IMG/VR virus record: IMGVR_UViG_3300027733_000040
Span: 1-64,000 of that record
DNA from: a virus
Direction: 5' to 3' (one strand)
Length of the DNA: 64,000 nucleotides
The notes under the pieces are model-generated. The model had not been told where the DNA came from, made no database searches, and worked only from the letters and a program-made list of their open reading frames with translations. A program made the translations under genes and the position numbers. How positions within the stretch are numbered: position 1 is the first letter of the stretch; every line of letters starts with the position of its first letter. Below are positions 46,116 through 55,445 of the stretch, piece by piece.

Positions 46116-47301
46116 GTTCAATGTGGTTACTGATGGTCAGTTCGGTAGCACCGGAAAAGGGCTGATCACTTCTTACCTTGCACAAAAACACAGACCCGAA
46201 TTTTTATCAAACACCAATATGGCCAATGCTGGACACACAGCCGTTAATGTAGATGGCACTGCTTATATCGCTAAAGCAATGCCATCGGCTGCGATATTAA
46301 GAAAATGGCTACCTGATTACAATCCTTGGATAATAATGGGTTCTTCTTCTGCATTTACGCTACCGCAGCTAATGAAAGAAGTCGAAATAACTGGAAGTGT
46401 CGATAGGCTTATTATTCACCAAAGAGCTATGGTGATCACAGAAGAGCACAGGCAAAGGGAAAACGAAGGCAAGGATAGCACAAAGCATTTAGCGAGCACG
46501 ATGCAGGGCTGTGGGGCCGCCATAGCAGACAAGATCCAAAGATTGCCAGGGACCAAGCTTGCAGTTGATTACGAAGAATTAAGTCGATTTGTATTTTGCA
46601 AAACGTGGACACGACCTTCTTCTATATTAGAGGATATGTCTCTTTTTGATCCATTTAATGTGATGTGTAAACACCATTGTGAAGCCCTACACGAATACAT
46701 TGACTGTGTACTCAGGGCTACGTTCACTTTTCTCCACGAAGGCGCTCAGGGATTTTCGCTTGATATCAATCATGGCCACTCATATCCTACTTGCACTAGC
46801 CGCGGTACATCGGCAATTCAGAATTTAGCCGATATGGGTATTTCGCCCAAGTTCCTTGGTGATGTATATCTGGTACTTCGACCATATCCAATAAGAGTTG
46901 GCAATGTGATCGAAGATGGTGTTCAGCAAGGGTATTCTGGTGGTGGTTACGATGACCAAGTCGAAATCGATTGGGAAGAAATAGCAAGAAAATCTGGGAT
47001 GCCGCTAGAGTACGCTACGATATTAAGAGAGAAAGAGAAAACCACCGTTACAAAAAGGGTTAGAAGGGTGTTTTCTTTTTCTAAAAGGCAACTGCGTGAG
47101 GCCGTGATGGTGAATGGTGCCACTAAATTAGCTCTTAATTTTGCTAATTATATCGACTGGGCTTGCTTTGCATCATCATCAAAAGACAAACTTACCCCAA
47201 AGATCCTTGATTTTATAAAAATGCTCGAGGATGTCGCCGGAATACCTGTAACGCTTGTTGGAACTGGCCCACAATATGACCACGTCATTGACCTATCGTA
47301 A
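46102..47301 (+). CDS. purZ: PurZ-type adenylosuccinate synthetase (2-aminoadenylosuccinate synthetase)
   Basis: A 399-aa protein of the PurA/PurZ family. In PurA the P-loop is GDEGKG with a catalytic Asp; here it is GSTGKG at residues 15-20, so Ser16 replaces that Asp, the hallmark of phage PurZ. The other family elements are present: NAGHT with His45, EGAQGFSLDINHG near 215, YPTCTSRGT near 229, PYPIRVGN near 261 and TTVTKRVRRVFSFS near 315. PurZ joins dGMP and aspartate on the way to 2-aminoadenine (Z) nucleotides. An AGGAGG-like ribosome site lies inside the preceding gene. Function is inferred; no MazZ or DatZ partner was seen in this window. Confidence 0.87.
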   Translation: MQRGKFNVVTDGQFGSTGKGLITSYLAQKHRPEFLSNTNMANAGHTAVNVDGTAYIAKAMPSAAILRKWLPDYNPWIIMGSSSAFTLPQLMKEVEITGSVDRLIIHQRAMVITEEHRQRENEGKDSTKHLASTMQGCGAAIADKIQRLPGTKLAVDYEELSRFVFCKTWTRPSSILEDMSLFDPFNVMCKHHCEALHEYIDCVLRATFTFLHEGAQGFSLDINHGHSYPTCTSRGTSAIQNLADMGISPKFLGDVYLVLRPYPIRVGNVIEDGVQQGYSGGGYDDQVEIDWEEIARKSGMPLEYATILREKEKTTVTKRVRRVFSFSKRQLREAVMVNGATKLALNFANYIDWACFASSSKDKLTPKILDFIKMLEDVAGIPVTLVGTGPQYDHVIDLS

Positions 47302-48067
47302 TAATCTAGAAGTCTCGGCTTGCATCGACGAACATCATGATAATATTGATGAATCTATAGATCTAATTAGAGCTACTGGATTTAAATCAGCGTCTATACT
47401 TAATATAAATGGATTGTCGCTCACTTCTTTACCAGACATTACTATAGAGAGAATTAAGAAAAGACTATCGGATATGCCGATAAATGTCATAAGGATAGAG
47501 TTAGGTCATGGAAAAACAATAGCTCCAAAAGATATAGACAAAGAATTATCGATAGCTTCTTATTTTAAAGCTAAGGCGATCCAAATCGGCATCGAAAAAT
47601 CATCATTTCTCGATAAGGCGAGTTTCGATGATTTTATCAGTAGATTATCATCATTTGCTGTGTCGATGTCATTAGTACCGATATTAGAAATGACTGATCA
47701 TATGTTTATTGACACACCAGCCGATCTCGATAAATTCTTATCGTCACATAAAAGAATTAAGTTATCTTATGATCCATGCCGTTTTATGGAAAGAAGCAAT
47801 AAAAATCCACACGAACGCTGGTTTGAACCTCTTAAGACGAGTGTTTACAGTATAATAGCAAGAGATTTTAAAACAGGCTCCGGTTTTTATCCTATTGGCC
47901 AAGGCGCTACCAATATTGTTAAAGCTATAGATGAGCATATTTTAAACGGTGGTAGATACGCTATATTTAGACCGTCACTTGGAAGACGGTATGGTAGCAC
48001 AGTCGGAAAGAAAGAAACATTTAAGTTAGCTTTGGAAGTGTTTAATAATCTATTCAGGAGTATTTAG
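47276..48067 (+). CDS. TIM-barrel sugar isomerase/AP-endonuclease-like protein
   Basis: A 263-aa protein resembling the xylose isomerase-like TIM barrel (AP_endonuc_2 type): VSACIDEHHDNIDESIDLI at the start, INVIRIELGHGKTIAPKDI, a metal-binding-like ILEMTDHMFI near residue 143, ISYDPCRF-like KLSYDPCRFME near 165 and a late FKTGSGFYPIGQG. Such barrels include endonuclease IV and sugar epimerases; which applies is not clear. Started at ATG 47276, overlapping purZ by 26 bases; an in-frame TTG at 47255 is less likely. Confidence 0.62.
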   Translation: MTTSLTYRNNLEVSACIDEHHDNIDESIDLIRATGFKSASILNINGLSLTSLPDITIERIKKRLSDMPINVIRIELGHGKTIAPKDIDKELSIASYFKAKAIQIGIEKSSFLDKASFDDFISRLSSFAVSMSLVPILEMTDHMFIDTPADLDKFLSSHKRIKLSYDPCRFMERSNKNPHERWFEPLKTSVYSIIARDFKTGSGFYPIGQGATNIVKAIDEHILNGGRYAIFRPSLGRRYGSTVGKKETFKLALEVFNNLFRSI

Positions 48068-48280
48068 ATGCTTAATGTCAACGAAGCAATTCAGAAGATA
48101 AAATCTATCGGAGCCAGCAACGTTAGAATAGTTCCGATGGCTGGTCAGCCGATCAATAATGGTGATCATCAGATCGAGATTAAATCCGGAGCTAGTTGGG
48201 AATCGATTGTGTCTGGTGTAAAAAAGAAAATGGCAGAAGACATTGTAAATCAAGCTATAAACAAGGTTATCCTTGGTTAA
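48068..48280 (+). CDS. Small hypothetical protein in the purZ operon
   Basis: A 70-aa protein with a strong CAGGAG ribosome site, starting right after the previous stop. It has a short alpha/beta pattern (AIQKIKSIGASNVRIV) and no known motif. Its stop overlaps the next start (TAATGA). It probably shares the purZ transcript. Confidence 0.6.
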   Translation: MLNVNEAIQKIKSIGASNVRIVPMAGQPINNGDHQIEIKSGASWESIVSGVKKKMAEDIVNQAINKVILG

Positions 48281-48720
48281 TGATAAAGAAAATAAAATCC
48301 GTAATAGAATTGTCCAAATATAAAATAGGTAATAAATTATATTTCATAGATTTATACACAGATTCAGACAGGGATTTAATACAAAGCGATTTAAATTGGA
48401 TGTTGGCTTGTCACCCTAAAATTTTCTTTGTCAAAAAGATATATAAATACAATACTAAATCGAAATATATATGTCCTAGACTTCCTAGTGCTGTTTTTAG
48501 TATATTATCATCTCTGTTAGTAGGTCAATTTAATATAATATGCTTTGAAGTTTCAGCGATTAAACGCTGTGCCAATACCGGCGAATTCTATTATTTCGAT
48601 GGTAGTGGCGACTGGCACCCAGAATCGATATTATTCACCACAGAGCGCAAAGCGCTTAACGAAAAGAAGCGAATTTTATCGCTGGTTGATGATTGGGCTT
48701 CGCACAATCGTGGCGATTAA
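48280..48720 (+). CDS. Hypothetical protein
   Basis: A 146-aa protein started at 48280, where the ATG overlaps the previous stop. The sequence is lysine- and tyrosine-rich at the N-terminus, with a possible hydrophobic helix (LPSAVFSILSSLLVGQFNIICF) in the middle and a WHPESILF segment near residue 106. Not recognised. An earlier in-frame start at 48196 would fully overlap its neighbour and is rejected. Confidence 0.55.
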   Translation: MIKKIKSVIELSKYKIGNKLYFIDLYTDSDRDLIQSDLNWMLACHPKIFFVKKIYKYNTKSKYICPRLPSAVFSILSSLLVGQFNIICFEVSAIKRCANTGEFYYFDGSGDWHPESILFTTERKALNEKKRILSLVDDWASHNRGD

Positions 48721-48729
48721 ATATATTAT

Positions 48730-49254
48730 ATGAAGATAACTAAAGTTAATATATCCTTACCAAAGGTCGCTCAAAAGCACGATTATGACTGCGGAGCTGC
48801 AGCTTTAAAGTCGATATATGAATATGAACACCCAGAAGACAAAAACGACTTATCAAAGTATACCAGATTATTAGGTAGCACTAAAAATAAAGGGACAAGC
48901 ACGCAAGAATTAGTTGCAGCTTGTAAGTTATTAGGTCTTAACTTTAAAGAATACCATGGCATGTCACTTTCTAGGCTGCATAAAGAAATTAAGATCGGAA
49001 ACCCGATACTTTGTCTCATAAGATCGAATGATCATGGCCACTTCGTAGTGGCTTTGGGATGTGATGATGATAATATCTATTTCGAAGATCCTTTTAAAAA
49101 GAAAAATAACGGCTATTTGCCTAAAAAAGAATTTTTCGAAAGATGGACAGATGGCGATAACCATAGCGATCTTAAACGGTTTGGATTGATTTTTAAGGTA
49201 TCGCGTCCAAAAACAAAAAAGAAAATTACAGCCTATAAGATTTTAGGAAATTAA
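48730..49254 (+). CDS. C39-like cysteine peptidase
   Basis: A 174-aa protein with a papain-like C39 core: Q and Cys in the AQKHDYDCGAAALKSI segment near residue 15-26 (catalytic Cys21 region), the His in HGHFVVALG near 100 and the Asp in YFEDPF near 115. C39 peptidases cut leader sequences, often at double-Gly sites. The leader is TATATTATATG without a Shine-Dalgarno. It stands one base before the 1982-aa virion-type gene, suggesting it may process that protein (inference). Confidence 0.8.
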   Translation: MKITKVNISLPKVAQKHDYDCGAAALKSIYEYEHPEDKNDLSKYTRLLGSTKNKGTSTQELVAACKLLGLNFKEYHGMSLSRLHKEIKIGNPILCLIRSNDHGHFVVALGCDDDNIYFEDPFKKKNNGYLPKKEFFERWTDGDNHSDLKRFGLIFKVSRPKTKKKITAYKILGN

Positions 49255-49255
49255 T

Positions 49256-52200
49256 ATGGCAGATAATACAGATATAACGAGATCTAATTATGTCGAATTA
49301 ATCTCTGTAGATGTCGATTCAATGCTAATGGTGTGCAATGATAAGTACAAGACCGTTGAGAGCAGCTTGCCTAGGATTTTGAACGGTATAGATTATCAGG
49401 CTTGTGATGCGCTTGCTGTTGTTGCGCCGCCAACAAATAAATTTGTGACAAATGTAGAAAATGTTCCAGGGTCTTTAAGAGAATTAGTAAGACGACCCAA
49501 TGTTATTCTCACATCGTTTAACGCTATTAGTTTTTTAGGTCAGGATATTAATTTAGACACCACCGATAATATACCAACTATCACGTCGACTATTCCGACT
49601 CTGCCTGATATTAATTGCCAAAAATTTGGCACTTCGGTCTCTTGCAAGAAGAATAGTGACAAATGTTCCATCGATTTGCATTTTATAGATGCTTCGAGTT
49701 TAAATACCGGCATTGCCCCAGGCAGAGCGTTACTCCAGACCAACAAGGCCCTGCTTAGCGGTGGGTATGATTATCGATTGGCTATATCTAAAGTCAGAGG
49801 CACACCAGAATATATCGGGTTTTTCGCTGGTAAACAATACTATAAGCTTTCACTAAATACATTAAAGGGTTTTTGGGATAATTCTTGTGAGAATGACAGG
49901 ATGATGGTCGATAAGTATGCCGCAATGGTTTCGGAGCCTGTTAATTCTTCTACAGTAAATCTAATCGGTGTTTCAACTGCTAACGCTTTTACATATGGTT
50001 TTAATAGTCAGTCATATGGTAGTCTTAGTAATATTGCAGTCTCATCCATAGTGAGATCTGTCGGGTTTAAGATGGAGCTGGCATTAACCAGTTCAGGTAA
50101 GGCGTTAGATGGAAGCTGGCGGTTTGATCTTGCGCCGGCCAGTGGCCTTAACCTTAACCCTATGTTTAACACTAGCGGTCGCACGGGGCCATTAAATTAT
50201 CAAATATTAATCGATTCGACTAAAAATCTATCGGGAATGGCCGATAATGATTTTTCTTTAAACGGTGCTGATCTTAAAAAAGTAGAGCCTTCGGATTATC
50301 TGCGATTTAGATCCTTAGCGACTAAGATCTTTTGCATTTATGTAGATCATCGTACTACTGGATTAGCATTAGACGATAACTTTAATTTTATAGATTCTGC
50401 GGTCGGCGGCTCAGACCAATTTGAGGCATTTAGGCAAGCCATACAATGTGGCCATAAGTTTTTGTTTATTTTAAATGACGAAACGATAAGCGCGTCCCAA
50501 GATTACTATAATTTTGTAGCGTCAGTCGGTATTGCTAGCGCAGCGGTTGTGCTAATAGATAGTCAGACCGCAGCGGGCGGTGAATACTTTGACCAGATAT
50601 TTAGCTCTATAAATACTTTGTGCGGTTATGTTGGTCCTAACACGACACCAGGTGTATCGGCTTTTGGCTCTGTTAAGGAATTATGGCAGGGAGGATCGCT
50701 TTTTAAAGGTTCTAATCTTAAATCATTAACTCACTTCAAGATAAATAGTAGCTACACGTCACCAGACACGACTCCGCGGATACCTGAAGTATTAACTAAC
50801 AATGAATCTTTAATTAGTTATGATTCTGTATTCGATAGGATTCTTTATATTGAGCAATCAGACGATTCCGTCTATAGATTATTTGCCATGAATATGAAAA
50901 CACGTGAACGTTCTGCAATTGCACCTTTACCTTTTTTGTTCGATATTGTGATAGGTTTAGACAGCAATGTTCCTTCAGTCCAAATGTATGACCCTGGAAT
51001 GCGGTTATTTTTCATTGGTACTAGTTCTGGACATCTATATTCGGTCGATGTTACGACCGGAAAATCGTCAGAGATCGTAATAAACTCGATAGACTTTGTG
51101 CCAAGGCCAGAGCGGCGATATCCATCTATTACAGGGATTGGTATAGGGTATGTTCCATCTTACGATTACAATGGGGTTACTGATTTTTCTGGCCATCGTG
51201 CACTGTTTGTAGGATTCAATGCCGCAGGTTCGAATGATATCAAGCGTTATAGTATCTTGCGATCTTATGTTTATGATGTGTTGGTCTTTAATAAAACAGG
51301 GATAGCATCAAAAATAACACCATTAGTAAGTCTTGATTTGCCTTTGGCTGGAATGGCGAATCTGCGCAGTTTTAGTTTTATGTGTGCTCCAGTTTTTAAT
51401 TATCTTATTAAGAATTTGCCTGCCACACCGGTCTCAGAATTTGTTTCAAACCAGAAATTGCCTGGTCTTTTGTTATGTTATGATATTATGGACACCAACC
51501 AGAATCAAATAACACCGGAATCTGGACGTTGTGTTGCGATAAATCCGTTGATTCTCAATAAAGTGTTTGCGAGTCAAGCAAGCATCCAATATAACATATT
51601 AGATACTTTTATTATACCGGCTTATTATCCTGTTACCAATCGTGCCGATTGGGTTACGATTGACGATTTTGGCGGCTCGGTTATCTGGTCCTCATTAGAC
51701 ATTACGCCCACGAAAACAGTCCTCGATTATTATTATGTGCCGGTACCTCCTGCTGGCGTTGACAATAAAGGCATCGAATTTTTCCCTTCTCTTGCTGTTT
51801 TATTAAATAGCTATGAGGCTGGCGGCAATGTTAGTAGTATTTTCTTCAGAGATTCTTTAGAATGTTCCGTTGGTGTAAAGGGTGTCGAGAGGCATGACTT
51901 TGGGCCTAAGAATATGAATTGTTGGGACCTTAGTAATAGTGCTTCAGCCCCTGTGTCTGATTCTTTTGTCGGTAATGAATTAGTTCTTAGATACGGAGAA
52001 TCTGTTAGTAAAAATTATAACCTCGAGGCCGGAAAATACTTTGTCACTATAACCACTTCCGATTATCGCATAGGTACTGACGATGCTGGGCAAAATCTTA
52101 CTGGTCTGGTTGATATTATTACTTCTGGAGGTAGCAGGTTCCATTATCTGCCAGCGCGACTAGATTCGACACCATTGGAAAAATTAAAGGTGCAATCGGT

Positions 52201-55200
52201 CCCTTTTCAAGGCGTTAACCCAACAGCTATAACCACAGCTGGATCATTAACCTACTTATTTGATATGCCAGCAGCGTTTAATATTACACTTAAGAATAAT
52301 TTAAAACCAGGGGCGATTACTTCTGAATTCGATAACACTAAATTCATTCCTCGTGGCGTTGGTGTCTACGGTATTAAGTTATGCAAGCTTCTTGATCAAA
52401 CAGTTATATTAGATGGTATAAAGGATGTAAAATTAAACATCTCAGTTACTGGTATACCACGCCAAGAAGTGAACATTTTTTCGGCATTTGTTAAGGTGAC
52501 TTACAGAGATTATGGAAGGCCAAATGTTAAAAAGGTCGCTTATCGCGAAGTCATTACGGACGGGCGTTCATCGCCGTATGCTGGTAACAGCGTGCCTGTC
52601 GATTGTGACTATAGCGACACATGCAATTATTGGAAACAAAACGGCAATGGCGGCATACCCTCACAGTATGTGCTAAATCAGATTAGACACAGCGATTCAC
52701 AGATGGAATCGACTACCAATTTTAAAATAGTCGATGTTACGTTATATAATAATTGCATCTGGTGTATACCAGCTGGATCGAGCAGGTTTGATCAAGCTAC
52801 TGGAAAATATGTTCCGACAGATACCGCAGATACTTATACCATATTCTTTGGTGATTTTAAAACAGATATGATTGTAGAATCTATAGAGTATTTCTTCTTA
52901 GTTAATAAGATAGTCGATACTTCGAGTACCCCGCCAACTTGTGTCGACAATAAATCAAATTGCAAACCTGACCCAGCAACAGATATTGTAGTCCACTTAG
53001 ATTACACTAATTGTAACAAAGAAATTAAGAGATTAACTCGAACTATAAATATCGGTTCTATAGTAGCAATAGAGCATGATCTTAGTAAAGTATTTCCTAG
53101 CAGTAGATGGGATTATATTAGACCACCATCTTCAAACGGAACGGCTTTGGGGCCACCAATTGGAAATGCTATTAACGGCAAAATAGGTGAATGGATATCA
53201 TTTAAAGAGATTCTAGATAATACGACCGGTACTGGCGCTGACCAGTGTTCCGCCCCTATTTCTAATCAGTTGATATATAATGGTACTTCTTTAACTTCCG
53301 ATCGCCCTACTGGCTGCGATATTCCAAATCCAAAAATCGGTGCTATAAGCCTTTTTGCTAAAAAAGTAAAACCTGCATTTGTCATAACTGACATATCTGA
53401 GACTTCTCTAACAAATGAAATTCAATATATTACAATACCGCAAGCCGATGGTGGCATCTTTAAGCTTACTTTTGCTAAAAATGGTGTAACCCAGACGGTG
53501 ACTGTTCCTTATAATGTAACAGCCGCTCAGCTAAAGACTATTTTAGAAGCGAACACGCTAATTGGTCCTAACAATGTTCTAGTTACAGCGGTCGGCACAA
53601 AAAGTTATAAGATTGAATTCGTTGGAGCATTAAAAGGTTTAGCTATTCCGATTATGAAACCCATAAGCGATGGTCTTATTGGAACGTATTTTGCTTATAC
53701 AAGTCGTTCAGTGGTTGGCACCAAAAACGAGAGGCAAACCATAAGCAATGTTTCTGCTTCTAACAGAGCTTTTACCATTTTTTTTGCCGGCCAACAAACG
53801 GTAACAATTCCATACGATGCTAGTTTGAATACTGTCAGGGCCGCTTTGTCTGCATTGCCTTCAATCGGCGGCGGGAATGTTGCTGTTTCTGGCCAGACTA
53901 CTAATTATGATGCCCCTTATACTGGCCCATGGAACATTGATTTTATAGGCACTTTTGCAGGAAAGAATGCATCTAGGCTCTCCACATCTAACAAGGACTA
54001 TGTTGTTTATGTCGATTGGGTCGGTGGTATAGGTGTTAATGAAGTGCAAAAATTCAGCTACAAGGCCAATTCCGGTAGATTTAGTCTATCATTGTATGGA
54101 CCGACTGGTGCTTTTTGTACAACAGCGCCGATCGAGGCCACAGCTACCAATAGCGATATAGTTAAGAGTATAGTAGCAAATTGTAGTTTTTATGCTGCTG
54201 AAGACATTGGGTTAACGTTAGTCCAAAACGGAAATGTTTACGACTGGACTATAGAGTACAAAGGCAAGGCGACAGCCCAACCTGTTAAGCAGATAGGTAT
54301 ACAATCAGTCGATCTTGTCGGTGACGAAGTCACTGTTGTTAGAGTAGAAAAAGGTGGCGGTAAGCCACAAAAGATTAGATGGTCGTATACAAATGCCACA
54401 GCAGGTTTTTATATTTTAAGATTCGAATCAATCGATAAGCATATTTATTTTTCAGACAGGATATATTATAACGCTACGGCGGCAGAGATACAGACGATCA
54501 TAGAGAGTATGACTTTATTTGCGCCTGGTGACGTGACGGTTGTCCAATTAGACATAGGTGTTGTTGGGTCATACGAATATGTGCTTACTATTAAAAAGAA
54601 AATAAGTGCACTACAAGTTACAGCCATTTTTGAGACCACGTTATTTGGAAGCCCAATTTCATATTATATCGTGCCTGATGGGCCATATCCTTACCCATTG
54701 CCTTATTGTCCGTCTTTGACGCCTAAGATACATGGTGTTGATGGGTTGGTCTGCGTGCCTTTTCCTCCCGAGGAGGGCGATCCTTTTGCAGATGAGATAT
54801 GCTGTACCCCAGAGACCATATCTAGCGCTGCAAATAAATCGACATTCTTTAAGATCGAAAGAGATCTTTTCAGTCCTAGTTTTCAGATTAATGGTAAGTT
54901 AGCCACTGTGGGTTCGCTTATGGCGGCTAGGAATTTTAAGAAAAGCATTTATAAACCTTACTATTTAGTATCTAATACCTGTGTCGACCTTGTCGAGGCG
55001 AAATACACAGATGAAATTAAGAGCCGGACCATTATCGTGATTATTAATAAGAAGGTCGATCTTGAAGTCCCTAAGATCAGAATTATAAACCGCATCAAGA
55101 GTAATTATCCTAAGCTTGATTATTGTAGAGCTTTATCTTTTGAGAAAAACAAGGGTGGTCAGGATTTTCCAGATATATTGCCAGATAAAAACTATAATAT

Positions 55201-55204
55201 ATAA
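49256..55204 (+). CDS. Large virion-type protein with four tandem Ig-like repeats (1982 aa)
   Basis: A 1982-aa protein rich in Ser, Asn, Val and Tyr. The N-terminal 1300 residues have propeller-like stretches (LYSVDVTTGKSSEIV, YDSVFDRILYIEQ) with many Cys. Residues about 1385-1785 hold four copies of a 105-aa repeat, each starting NEXQ and containing a TVPYNVTAAQLKTILE-type helix then a VNVTAVG...YKIEFVG strand pair; this beta-sandwich repeat type is common in tail and surface proteins. The tail ends in a PSYPKLDYC region. Probably a structural or tail fibre protein. Confidence 0.65.
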   Translation: MADNTDITRSNYVELISVDVDSMLMVCNDKYKTVESSLPRILNGIDYQACDALAVVAPPTNKFVTNVENVPGSLRELVRRPNVILTSFNAISFLGQDINLDTTDNIPTITSTIPTLPDINCQKFGTSVSCKKNSDKCSIDLHFIDASSLNTGIAPGRALLQTNKALLSGGYDYRLAISKVRGTPEYIGFFAGKQYYKLSLNTLKGFWDNSCENDRMMVDKYAAMVSEPVNSSTVNLIGVSTANAFTYGFNSQSYGSLSNIAVSSIVRSVGFKMELALTSSGKALDGSWRFDLAPASGLNLNPMFNTSGRTGPLNYQILIDSTKNLSGMADNDFSLNGADLKKVEPSDYLRFRSLATKIFCIYVDHRTTGLALDDNFNFIDSAVGGSDQFEAFRQAIQCGHKFLFILNDETISASQDYYNFVASVGIASAAVVLIDSQTAAGGEYFDQIFSSINTLCGYVGPNTTPGVSAFGSVKELWQGGSLFKGSNLKSLTHFKINSSYTSPDTTPRIPEVLTNNESLISYDSVFDRILYIEQSDDSVYRLFAMNMKTRERSAIAPLPFLFDIVIGLDSNVPSVQMYDPGMRLFFIGTSSGHLYSVDVTTGKSSEIVINSIDFVPRPERRYPSITGIGIGYVPSYDYNGVTDFSGHRALFVGFNAAGSNDIKRYSILRSYVYDVLVFNKTGIASKITPLVSLDLPLAGMANLRSFSFMCAPVFNYLIKNLPATPVSEFVSNQKLPGLLLCYDIMDTNQNQITPESGRCVAINPLILNKVFASQASIQYNILDTFIIPAYYPVTNRADWVTIDDFGGSVIWSSLDITPTKTVLDYYYVPVPPAGVDNKGIEFFPSLAVLLNSYEAGGNVSSIFFRDSLECSVGVKGVERHDFGPKNMNCWDLSNSASAPVSDSFVGNELVLRYGESVSKNYNLEAGKYFVTITTSDYRIGTDDAGQNLTGLVDIITSGGSRFHYLPARLDSTPLEKLKVQSVPFQGVNPTAITTAGSLTYLFDMPAAFNITLKNNLKPGAITSEFDNTKFIPRGVGVYGIKLCKLLDQTVILDGIKDVKLNISVTGIPRQEVNIFSAFVKVTYRDYGRPNVKKVAYREVITDGRSSPYAGNSVPVDCDYSDTCNYWKQNGNGGIPSQYVLNQIRHSDSQMESTTNFKIVDVTLYNNCIWCIPAGSSRFDQATGKYVPTDTADTYTIFFGDFKTDMIVESIEYFFLVNKIVDTSSTPPTCVDNKSNCKPDPATDIVVHLDYTNCNKEIKRLTRTINIGSIVAIEHDLSKVFPSSRWDYIRPPSSNGTALGPPIGNAINGKIGEWISFKEILDNTTGTGADQCSAPISNQLIYNGTSLTSDRPTGCDIPNPKIGAISLFAKKVKPAFVITDISETSLTNEIQYITIPQADGGIFKLTFAKNGVTQTVTVPYNVTAAQLKTILEANTLIGPNNVLVTAVGTKSYKIEFVGALKGLAIPIMKPISDGLIGTYFAYTSRSVVGTKNERQTISNVSASNRAFTIFFAGQQTVTIPYDASLNTVRAALSALPSIGGGNVAVSGQTTNYDAPYTGPWNIDFIGTFAGKNASRLSTSNKDYVVYVDWVGGIGVNEVQKFSYKANSGRFSLSLYGPTGAFCTTAPIEATATNSDIVKSIVANCSFYAAEDIGLTLVQNGNVYDWTIEYKGKATAQPVKQIGIQSVDLVGDEVTVVRVEKGGGKPQKIRWSYTNATAGFYILRFESIDKHIYFSDRIYYNATAAEIQTIIESMTLFAPGDVTVVQLDIGVVGSYEYVLTIKKKISALQVTAIFETTLFGSPISYYIVPDGPYPYPLPYCPSLTPKIHGVDGLVCVPFPPEEGDPFADEICCTPETISSAANKSTFFKIERDLFSPSFQINGKLATVGSLMAARNFKKSIYKPYYLVSNTCVDLVEAKYTDEIKSRTIIVIINKKVDLEVPKIRIINRIKSNYPKLDYCRALSFEKNKGGQDFPDILPDKNYNI

Positions 55205-55220
55205 TATGGAGGAAAGTTTT

Positions 55221-55445
55221 ATGTCTTTTGAAAGCATTAAAATTTATCGTGACTATCAGATCGTTAATGGTTTCGTCCAAGTACCGCCAAATCTCGAAAA
55301 GGACCGCACCACTTTTACGACCAGTCAGGTGTTGTCTGATATTTCTGGGTCTGAAATATATGAAATGAATTCTGTCGGCTCTGGCGCTACAACTGGTTCT
55401 GGTTTTGGCCGCCCAAGCACTATCAGATTCGAAGTAACCTTTTAG
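55221..55445 (+). CDS. Small hypothetical protein after the giant virion gene
   Basis: A 74-aa protein started at 55221, where GGAGG is 7-8 bases upstream. It is beta-rich and Ser/Gly-rich at the end (SGSEIYEMNSVGSGATTGSGFG). Its tail meets the tail of the minus-strand nuclease gene by 4 bases. An alternative start at 55206 adds five residues. Possibly a small virion or accessory fibre protein. Confidence 0.6.
   Translation: MSFESIKIYRDYQIVNGFVQVPPNLEKDRTTFTTSQVLSDISGSEIYEMNSVGSGATTGSGFGRPSTIRFEVTF

Noticed and set aside
46102-47301. Ordinary host-type PurA
   Set aside because: The Ser in place of the catalytic Asp and other PurZ-like segments argue against it.
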